Positions 17,219 to 23,936 of a stretch of 64,000 bases of DNA are shown in pieces. Made by a program: the position numbers and the translations under genes. The notes beneath the pieces were generated by a model. That model saw nothing but the letters and a program-made list of their open reading frames with translations. It was not told the DNA's origin and did no database searches. Positions within the stretch are counted from its first letter, which is position 1; each line of letters begins with the position of its first letter. Source of the stretch: CAWBJO01 sp963789175. GTDB lineage: Bacteria; Pseudomonadota; Alphaproteobacteria; Rhizobiales; Aestuariivirgaceae. The stretch spans positions 620,001-684,000 of the forward strand of contig CAWBJO010000007.1 of assembly GCA_963789175.1 (NCBI GenBank), written 5' to 3'.

Positions 17219-17698
17219 ATGAGGATTGGTTCGCTGGCCTTTGTCGTCGTGCTTCTAGTGGGAACGAGTGCATCGCACGCCCAAGGCACCGTGTCGGTCG
17301 AACGGGGTCTGCAGGTGTCCATCGTCGGCGGATGCCATGACTGCCACACCGAAGGCTACAACGAAGCCGAAGGCAAAATCGATCCGGCGAAGGCGATGCT
17401 GGGCAACCACGTCGGTTTCCGCGGACCGTGGGGCACGACTTACGCCTCAAATCTCCGGCAGATCGCCAGCCTGCTCACCGAGAACGGCTTCGTGGTTGCC
17501 ATGAGGCATCTGCAAACGTCGCCGCCGATGCCGTGGTTCAATGTCCGCGCCATGGACGAGAGTGATATCCGTTCGTTCTACCAGTACGTCAAGTCGCTGG
17601 GCGACGCAGGCGGACCGGTCCCAGATAGCATCGGTCCCGATGTGGAACCCAAGACTCCCTTCATCCGGCTGGCGCCGCCTGAAATGCCCAAGAGCTAG
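17219..17698 (+). CDS. Exported monohaem cytochrome c
   Basis: A 159-aa protein. The signal peptide (FVVVLLVGTSASHAQ) ends near residue 21. One haem-binding CHDCH follows in IVGGCHDCHTEGYNE, and later Met residues (SPPMPWFNV) offer a sixth ligand. Its layout resembles cytochrome c subunits of periplasmic dehydrogenases. No dehydrogenase gene lies nearby, so the partner is unknown. A membrane protein gene follows 41 bases later. Confidence 0.75.
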   Translation: MRIGSLAFVVVLLVGTSASHAQGTVSVERGLQVSIVGGCHDCHTEGYNEAEGKIDPAKAMLGNHVGFRGPWGTTYASNLRQIASLLTENGFVVAMRHLQTSPPMPWFNVRAMDESDIRSFYQYVKSLGDAGGPVPDSIGPDVEPKTPFIRLAPPEMPKS

Positions 17699-17739
17699 GA
17701 ATCCACGTCGTGAAACCGGCCTGAGCTTCTGCCGACCGA

Positions 17740-18063
17740 ATGAACGAGACCGTCTTTACCCTGGGCTTCTTCGTCATCCTGGCGCTGTTCGTGGCGTTCT
17801 TCCCGACCGACTTGCGCCATGCGAGCGCCGGTCGTCGTCTGGCGTGGACGACGGCGGGATGTGCCTTCGGCATCTTTATGATCTACGCGGCGCTCTACTA
17901 CACTTATCGCAGCGAGGGTATCCGCTCCGATTTGAGCGCGTTGCAGCTGATCGCCCACATCACGACGGCGAACGTGATCTTCCGCGGCCTGCGCATCGTC
18001 GCGTTCCTCGCGCTTCTGTGGAGCGCATTCCAGCTCTGGATACGGCACCGTGAAGGTAGGTAA
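17740..18063 (+). CDS. Small membrane protein, three segments
   Basis: A 107-aa protein with hydrophobic segments near residues 4-22 (TLGFFVILALFVAFF), 36-53 (TAGCAFGIFMIYAALYY) and 83-98 (LRIVAFLALLWSAFQLW). It follows the cytochrome c gene on the same strand. No family recognised; it could anchor or assist the cytochrome. Confidence 0.55.
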   Translation: MNETVFTLGFFVILALFVAFFPTDLRHASAGRRLAWTTAGCAFGIFMIYAALYYTYRSEGIRSDLSALQLIAHITTANVIFRGLRIVAFLALLWSAFQLWIRHREGR

Positions 18064-18071
18064 GACCGGAA

Positions 18072-18281
18072 TTACGGTGCCGACGGACACTCATGTTCGA
18101 TCTCGCGCCCCGCATCCACGGCGAGCCTGCGGAATGCGATGACCGTGCTCGCCTCGCAGGCCGTGATGGGGTTCACGTCCGCTCCGCAATGCTCGCAGGT
18201 GATGGGGGTACTGGCCGCGACCTTGTAGACGCCGATCGCGATGTCGCGTGCGCAATCGGGACAGGTAAAGCGAATATGCAT
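18072..18281 (-). CDS. Small zinc-ribbon protein
   Basis: A 69-aa protein from ATG 18279-18281, with GGAGG 8 bases upstream, which favours this start over longer in-frame ones. Two Cys pairs, FTCPDCARD and ITCEHCGAD, are 21 residues apart and form a zinc ribbon. No further domain is visible. Zinc ribbons of this size often bind nucleic acid or act as adaptors. It converges with the membrane protein gene. Confidence 0.55.
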   Translation of the reverse strand: MHIRFTCPDCARDIAIGVYKVAASTPITCEHCGADVNPITACEASTVIAFRRLAVDAGREIEHECPSAP

Positions 18282-18497
18282 TTCGGGTGCCTCCGCCACT
18301 GGGCCATCCGCCATGCACGTGCCGATCTTCGTTCCGCCAACGAACTCAAAGCCGAGAGACCGCATCGCGCAGGAACTTCAAAAGCCTTCCGGACGTTGGG
18401 ATGATGCCACCCTCAACTATCCCGTCAAGGCCATCTCACATGTCTGGCAATCAATCCTGGCAACTCTATGGCTCGCCGTTTCCGACGGGCCCCGGTC

Positions 18498-19130
18498 ATG
18501 ACCAATGTCGAAGGCCTGAAATTCGGCAGGATCGGTGACCGCGCGCTGCATCTGGCGATCGACCTGCAGGTGATGTTCTCGGAAGCGACCAAGTGGGCAT
18601 CGCCCGCCGTGAGCCGCATTTTGCCGGCCGTCGAGGAATGCGTCGCCTGGGCTCCGGAACGCACGGTATTCACACGTTTTCTTACGCCGTCGGGCATCGA
18701 GGATGCGAAAGGCCAGTGGCGCCGCTTTTACGCCGATACGCCGTCCATGCTCGCGTCCCGGCTTCCGCCGGAGGTTTTCGAGATCGTGCCGGCTCTTCGC
18801 GCCTATGTCCCACCGGCCACCGTGGTAGACAGATTCGTCTACTCGGTCTTCGCATCCAGCCGGCTGCGCGAAATCCTGTACGACCGACGGCCCGACACGT
18901 TGATCATCAGCGGTGTCGAGGTCGACGTCTGCGTGCTCGCAAGCCTGATCGACGCCATCGATTTCGGCTACCGGGTCATCGTGCTGAAGGACGGCGTTGC
19001 AGGCTCGAGGGCCGATGGCGAGGCGGCGATGCTCAAGGGCCTCCTGCCGAGATTCGAGCAGCAGGTGGAGCTGGTCGAGACCGAGGTGCTCCTGCGCAAT
19101 TGGCGGACGGTGGAGGTCAGCGCGACTTAG
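18498..19130 (+). CDS. Isochorismatase-family cysteine hydrolase, Lys replaced by Arg
   Basis: A 210-aa protein from ATG 18498; an in-frame ATG at 18468 is also possible. The fold and two of the three catalytic residues are present: Asp in HLAIDLQVMF and Cys in ISGVEVDVCVLAS. At the usual catalytic Lys (V-D-K-F-x-Y-S) the sequence reads VVDRFVYSVF, so Arg stands there. Family members hydrolyse isochorismate, nicotinamide, carbamates or related amides. The change may alter or abolish activity. There is no operon partner. Confidence 0.75.
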   Translation: MTNVEGLKFGRIGDRALHLAIDLQVMFSEATKWASPAVSRILPAVEECVAWAPERTVFTRFLTPSGIEDAKGQWRRFYADTPSMLASRLPPEVFEIVPALRAYVPPATVVDRFVYSVFASSRLREILYDRRPDTLIISGVEVDVCVLASLIDAIDFGYRVIVLKDGVAGSRADGEAAMLKGLLPRFEQQVELVETEVLLRNWRTVEVSAT

Positions 19131-19320
19131 AAAGCAGGCATGCGCTGGGGGAGCGATCGAGAAGCGCGCCGATCGGGTGTCTTTGACGACCGCTTCGTAT
19201 CCGGACTGGGCGGGGAGCGGACCGCTTCGCTCCCGCTTGGTCGATGCGGAACCAAGGCTTGGCGTTTGCGGTTGACCTGCTGCCTTCAATTTCCGTTGGC
19301 TTCTTGAGGAGAGATTCCGC

Positions 19321-19650
19321 GTGAAACAGCCAATCAAGCGTTCTGCCAAGTCGACCCCGGTGAAAACGCCGCCGCCGCCGAGCCCGGCCTACGATCTCGA
19401 AGGATCAGACCATCGCGATCCGGCCTCGCGCGACACCGCCGGACCCCGCTCCATGGCTGGCGCCTCGCTGGTCGTCGCCGTGGCCGTCGTCGCGATCCTT
19501 GGCTTCGGACTTTGGATCTTTTCGAGCATTCAGGCGCCGCCGCCCGATGGCAGCAATGCCGTCGAGACCGGCTCGACGACCCAGGCGCAGCCCGGAACGA
19601 GTCCCGAGCAGCAGCCCGCGCCGTCGCAGCAGGGAACGACCCAGCAGTAG
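19321..19650 (+). CDS. Single-pass membrane protein with disordered ends
   Basis: A 109-aa protein from GTG 19321, with GAGGAG 9 bases before it. There is one membrane segment (ASLVVAVAVVAILGFGLWIF, about residues 48-67), between a basic Pro-rich N-terminus and a Gln/Pro/Thr-rich C-terminus. No family is known. It ends one base before the stop of gnd, which is convergent. A 7-base-stem hairpin at 19213-19234 lies in the 190-base gap upstream. Confidence 0.55.
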   Translation: MKQPIKRSAKSTPVKTPPPPSPAYDLEGSDHRDPASRDTAGPRSMAGASLVVAVAVVAILGFGLWIFSSIQAPPPDGSNAVETGSTTQAQPGTSPEQQPAPSQQGTTQQ

Positions 19651-19651
19651 T

Positions 19652-21085
19652 TCAGCCCTGGGCGTTCGACCACGGTCCATGCGCGACTTCGCCGGGCCGG
19701 TCGCGGTGCTCGAACCCGTGCGCGCCGAAGAAGTCGCGCTGGCCTTGGATGAGGTCGGCCGTGGATCGCGCCGTCCGCATGTAGTCGAAGTAGGCGAGAG
19801 CTGACGCGAGCGCCGGGACGGGAAGCCCGCCGCGGACGCCGGCGGCGACCGCACGTCTGAGGGCGCTTTCGGTCTTCTTGAGCACGCCGGCGAAATGCGG
19901 CGCCCGCGTGAGGGTGTCGGCTCCCTCGCCGCGTCCATAGACCGCGGCGATGTCGTCCAGGAAAGCCGAGCGGATGATGCAGCCGGCCCGCCAGATTTCC
20001 GCGATCGTGCCCAGGGGCAGCGACCACTGCCAGTGCAGCGATGCCGCCTGCATGACTGCGAAGCCCTGCGCGTAGGCGATGATCCGCCCGGCGAGCAGCG
20101 CGTCTTCGAGCGTGCCGATGGCTTCGGTCTCGCTTCCGAGGTCGCCGGGTATGAGTCCCGCGGGCCTGCCGAACAACCGCTCGCCGGCGATGCGTGCCAC
20201 TTTCTCGGCGGCCCAGCTTCGCGCCGCGACCGCCGCTTCGATCACCGTCGCCGGCGTCCCGAGATCCTGGGCCTCGATCGCCGACCAGCGTCCCGTTCCC
20301 TTCTGCCCGGCCTTGTCGACGATGGCGTCGACGAGCGGTCCGCCCGTTCTGCTGTCGCGCGCCTCGAGCACCCTGGCGGTGATTTCGATGAGGTAGGATT
20401 GCAGCGGCCCTCCGTTCCAGGCCGCGAAGATCGCCGCCATGCGATCGGGTGAAAGGCCGAGCCCGTCGCGCATCAGGCCGTAGGCCTCGGCGATCATCTG
20501 CATGTCGGCGTATTCGATGCCGTTGTGGATGGTCTTGACGAAGTGACCCGAGCCGTCCGGCCCCACCCTGGCGCAGCAGGCCCGGCCCTTGGCCTGGGCG
20601 GCGATGCCCTCGAAGATCGGGGCGATCCGGCGCCACGCATCCTCGGGTCCGCCCCCCATGATCGATGGCCCGTTGCGGGCCCCCTCCTCGCCGCCCGAAA
20701 CGCCGACGCCAAGGAAAGCGACCTTTCTGGCCGACCATGTTTGGCACCGGCGCTGCGTGTCCCGGAAATTGGCGTTTCCCGTGTCGATCAGGATGTCGCC
20801 GCCCCCCAGATGGGGAGCGAGCGTCTCCGCCTGCTCGTCGACGGCCGGCCCCGCCTTAATCATCAGGATGACCGGTCGCGGCGGCCTTATGGCCCTGACG
20901 AGCTCCTCGAGACTAGCCGTGGGAACGATCCGTTCACCAAGCGCGCCGGCGCCGCCCAGGAATTCCTGGGTCCGGGCCGGCGTTCGGTTGAAGACCGCGA
21001 CCGTGTGGCCCTTCTCCGCCATGTTGAGCGCGAGGTTGGCGCCCATCACGCCGAGACCCACGAGACCGATATCAGCGACCGTCAT
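19652..21085 (-). CDS. gnd: 6-phosphogluconate dehydrogenase, decarboxylating
   Basis: A 477-aa protein of full family length. The NADP site is IGLVGLGVMGANLALNMAEK. The substrate loop GVSGGEEGARNGPSIMGGG and the catalytic stretch KTIHNGIEYADMQMIAEAYG (Lys and Asn) are intact. It oxidises 6-phosphogluconate to ribulose 5-phosphate and CO2 in the pentose phosphate pathway. It stands alone; zwf and pgl are not in the window. An AT-rich region lies upstream. Confidence 0.95.
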   Translation of the reverse strand: MTVADIGLVGLGVMGANLALNMAEKGHTVAVFNRTPARTQEFLGGAGALGERIVPTASLEELVRAIRPPRPVILMIKAGPAVDEQAETLAPHLGGGDILIDTGNANFRDTQRRCQTWSARKVAFLGVGVSGGEEGARNGPSIMGGGPEDAWRRIAPIFEGIAAQAKGRACCARVGPDGSGHFVKTIHNGIEYADMQMIAEAYGLMRDGLGLSPDRMAAIFAAWNGGPLQSYLIEITARVLEARDSRTGGPLVDAIVDKAGQKGTGRWSAIEAQDLGTPATVIEAAVAARSWAAEKVARIAGERLFGRPAGLIPGDLGSETEAIGTLEDALLAGRIIAYAQGFAVMQAASLHWQWSLPLGTIAEIWRAGCIIRSAFLDDIAAVYGRGEGADTLTRAPHFAGVLKKTESALRRAVAAGVRGGLPVPALASALAYFDYMRTARSTADLIQGQRDFFGAHGFEHRDRPGEVAHGPWSNAQG

Positions 21086-21481
21086 GTCCCACCCGACCGT
21101 TAATCCGCTGCCTTGGGGACCGTTTTAACAAGGGCTTGGGGACACGGGAAGCAGCGGCAGCCTCCCTCCGCGCTCGATGAAACCTCACAAAGCGCGAAGC
21201 AACTTCGTAAACTTACAGTAAACCGCCTGTATCTTTTTGGCTGCTTAAAGATGTTAGCTCGCAATTCGCGTGTATCTATTCAGTATTGGTCACAAGGATA
21301 TACACAAAACTACTTAACTAAATATTAAAGTCCAAAACAATTCAAGTAAAAGCTCATGTAAAACCTCCTCAGATGTGGCGGTTCAATTGAGACGCTGACG
21401 CCTGCACCACCTTTTTACGGGCTTTTCCGTGGAAAGAGACGGCCGCAACCGAGGCGCGCACCGTCTGTTTGGGGAGATCGA
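21086..21481. promoter_or_regulatory. AT-rich interval with a CtrA-type TTAA-N7-TTAA site
   Basis: About 400 bases between gnd and the polyaspartate gene, with no gene. Bases from about 21180 to 21370 are clearly AT-rich against a GC-rich background. TTAA at 21314-21317 and TTAA at 21325-21328, 7 bases apart, match the half-site spacing of the cell-cycle regulator CtrA. The site is about 155 bases before the polyaspartate start. In AT-rich DNA this could arise by chance. Confidence 0.4.
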
Positions 21482-22524
21482 ATGAGCAAACCTACTTCTG
21501 AAGTTCCTGATTCCTTGACACCGGAAATTGCCCTCGGGAGCCGGAAATCCGGCACCGTTCTTTTGGGCGTGATGAGGACTGTTTTCGTCGTCGCCAACAC
21601 CCTGGCGATCTCGGGTCTTCCGATCCACGCCAACGCGATGACCCTGCCCGTCAAGGCAGGTCTTGCCACCGAAGCCTCCGTCACGGCGATGGAGCAGTTC
21701 ATCAAGGTTTCGGGCAAGGGCAAGCAGAGCAGAAACGAGCGCGGCTCCAAGTCCCACCAGGGAAATGGAAATGACAAGTCCGACCAGTACAACCCTGGTC
21801 GCGGCGACGATGACGATGACGACGACGATGATGACGACGATGATGATGATGACGACAGTATGACCCTGGTCGCGGCGACGATGACGATGATGATGACGAC
21901 GATGATGACGACGATGACGATGATGACGATGATGATGATGACGATGATGACGATGACGACGATGATGATGACGATGACGATGATGATGATGACGACGATG
22001 ATGATGACGATGATGACGACGATGATGATGACGACGATGACGATGACGATGACGATGATGACGATGATGACGATGATGACGACGATGATGATGATGACGA
22101 CGATGATGATGATGACGACGATGATGATGACGATGATGACGACGATGACGATGATGACGACGATGACGATGATGACGACGATGACGATGATGACGACGAT
22201 GATGATGACGATGACGATGATGATGACGATGATGATGATGACGATGACGACGATGATGACGACGATGACGATGACGATGACGACGGAGACGACGATGATG
22301 ACGACCGCGGCAACTGCGGTCCGGACGGGCGCTGGACGCCTGGCATCTCTGGTACGCTCCGTTGGTGGTGCATGCCGCCCGAAGTTCCGGGCGCAGCCGT
22401 CCTGGGATCGCTTGTCCCTGGCGAGGGCCTGATCATCGATCAGACCGGACCGGAAAGCGTTTCCGTGGCCGATGGCAGCTACGCTGTCACTCGGGTGAAG
22501 TGGGAAGACGGCTCGAGCGGCTGA
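21482..22524 (+). CDS. Exported polyaspartate protein, needs one -1 frameshift
   Basis: It begins at ATG 21482 after GGGGAG. Residues 23-52 (GTVLLGVMRTVFVVAN to ANA) look like a signal peptide with a long N-region. After a Lys/Gly/Asn-rich linker comes QYNPGRG and 17 Asp. At 21856 a one-base backward shift gives a second copy, QYDPGRG, then 136 Asp codons in a row (21877-22284), Gly, 6 Asp, and a 72-residue domain with two Cys (RGNCGPDGRWTPGISG to the end) at TGA 22522-22524. Total is 347 aa. Without the shift the frame becomes Met/Thr repeats to 22432. GAC and GAT vary only at the silent base, so Asp is the selected reading. The function is unknown; metal binding or a scaffold is possible. 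Confidence 0.7.
21806..22305. repeat. 500-base GAC/GAT trinucleotide tract
   Basis: Two arrays of GAY triplets lie at 21806-21856 (17 units) and 21877-22284 (136 units), plus 6 units at 22288-22305. They are split by a short unit coding QYDPGRG and by one GGA. The mix of GAC and GAT is irregular. Such tracts are prone to slippage and to assembly error. Confidence 0.9.
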
Positions 22525-22546
22525 CGAGGCCGAGATCGTGACGGCA

Positions 22547-22574
22547 GCGCGGAGCGAAAGCTCCGCGCTTTTTT
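22547..22574 (+). terminator. Rho-independent terminator of the polyaspartate gene
   Basis: GCGCGGAGC (22547-22555), loop GAAA, GCTCCGCGC (22560-22568), then six T (22569-22574). It stands 22 bases after the stop at 22524 and confirms the plus-strand gene and its end. Confidence 0.9.
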
Positions 22575-22681
22575 GTTGGCACGCCGGCCAGCGTTAGCGT
22601 TCGGTTAAGGACATCGATCGCTTTTGATGGATCGCCGGCATCGGCGATTCTAGAAATGATGGATAGCTAGGACGGAACGTC

Positions 22682-23746
22682 ATGACCGCCATCAACTCGG
22701 TGAATGCCGCGAAGATCGCCCGCCAAGGGGCGATGATGCTTTCCCGCCTTGTCCTCGACAACGGCCGCTTCATCTACCGCTACCGCGCCGGTGAAACGCC
22801 GCGGCCGGGACGCAAGTACAACGTCCTGCGCCATTGCGGCTCGGCCTGGTCGATGCTCGACGTCGCACGTCGCCTTGGCGACTTGGACGAGGTGATCGAG
22901 ACGGCTCGCCGGTCGCTGCGCTACCTGACGGCGGAATGCATTCATCCCTACGGCGACGGAATGTTGTGCGTCGTCGACGACGGCCATATCAAGCTCGGCG
23001 GCAACGGTCTTGCGCTGCTTGCCCTTGCCGAACTCCATGAGATCCGCCCCGAACCGCGCCTCCTCGAAACGGCGCGCGCGCTCGGCCGCTACATCGTTTC
23101 CGAGCAGCGACCCGACGGAGACTTCGTTCATTCCCGCGTCTATTCGACCGGCAAGGAGCGTGACTTTCGCTCCGACTACTACACGGGAGAGGCCCTGTTC
23201 GGGCTCCTTCGCCTCCACGAGGTCACCGGCGAGAAGCAGTGGCTCGATTGCGCCGTGCGCGGCGAGGACAGCCTCGCCAAGCGCGACTACGGCGTCGTCG
23301 CCCAGAGTCACTGGATGCTCTATGCCCTCGAGCGGCTCTATGCCGCCCGCCCGCTCGACGTCTATGCCGAGCACGCCCGCCGCATTGCCGAGCACATTCT
23401 CTATTTCCCCAGGTACCGCCGCGACGGCCGCAGCACGCCGATCGCCTGCCGCTCCGAAGGACTGCTCGCCTATGTGCGCTTGCGCAGCAGGGGCAGCGAT
23501 GCCGACGCCTCTCCCTCCCTGGCGATGATGACCCAGGAGGTCCGCGAGAATCTCCGGCTGCAGCTTGAAAGCCGCGCCCCCGGTGGCGCGTTCATCCGCG
23601 GCGGCGGCAGCGACGAAGTGCGGATCGACTACATCCAGCACAACATCTCGTCGTTCCTGGCCTTCAGCCGCTTCGTGTCTAATGCCGCAAGCGGACTGCG
23701 CCAGGATGAGGCGGGCGTGCTTGCCCTCCTCGATCACGCATCGTGA
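22682..23746 (+). CDS. Alpha/alpha-barrel-like protein of unknown function
   Basis: A 354-aa soluble protein. It shows repeated pairs of helices with aromatic-rich loops (RKYNVLRHCGSAWSML, HIKLGGNGLALLALAELH, SDYYTGEALFGLLRLHEVTG, GVVAQSHWMLYALERLY), the pattern of six-hairpin (alpha/alpha) barrel enzymes such as glycosidases and lanthionine-cyclase-like folds. There is no signal peptide. It is on the same strand as the polyaspartate gene, 157 bases later, beyond a terminator. It converges with the MurF-CapA gene. A sugar-polymer or peptide-modifying enzyme is possible; I do not recognise a specific family. Confidence 0.6.
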   Translation: MTAINSVNAAKIARQGAMMLSRLVLDNGRFIYRYRAGETPRPGRKYNVLRHCGSAWSMLDVARRLGDLDEVIETARRSLRYLTAECIHPYGDGMLCVVDDGHIKLGGNGLALLALAELHEIRPEPRLLETARALGRYIVSEQRPDGDFVHSRVYSTGKERDFRSDYYTGEALFGLLRLHEVTGEKQWLDCAVRGEDSLAKRDYGVVAQSHWMLYALERLYAARPLDVYAEHARRIAEHILYFPRYRRDGRSTPIACRSEGLLAYVRLRSRGSDADASPSLAMMTQEVRENLRLQLESRAPGGAFIRGGGSDEVRIDYIQHNISSFLAFSRFVSNAASGLRQDEAGVLALLDHAS

Positions 23747-23792
23747 GCGAATACACGAAGGCTCGGCGCTAAGGGGCTGTAAAAACAGCAGA

Positions 23793-23815
23793 GCCGGGTG
23801 TGACGACCACCCGGC
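23793..23815. terminator. Hairpin between convergent genes
   Basis: GCCGGGTG (23793-23800) and CACCCGGC (23808-23815) form an 8-base stem with a 7-base loop. It lies between the ends of the alpha-barrel gene and the MurF-CapA gene. There is no T run. Confidence 0.4.
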
Positions 23816-23936
23816 CCAGCCTGACTGCAGCAACCGATGACGGGGCTGCAACAGCTGTCTCGTACTTAGATCCTTCTGCCGGGAGCGGGCAAGGAAGGCC
23901 TGCCGTCAACGCTAACTTATCGATGGCGATCGGGGC

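Noticed and set aside
19213..19234. Terminator in the gap before the 19321 gene
   Set aside because: A 7-base stem without a T run is too weak to call.
21857..22432. Met/Thr-rich continuation of the polyaspartate frame
   Set aside because: It follows from the one-base shift. GAC/GAT variation is silent for Asp but not for Met/Thr, so Asp is the selected reading.
21702..22436. Long polyserine open frame on the minus strand across the GAY tract
   Set aside because: It is the reverse reading of the same repeat. The plus strand has a ribosome site, signal peptide, repeated QYxPGRG unit, C-terminal domain and terminator; the minus frame has none.
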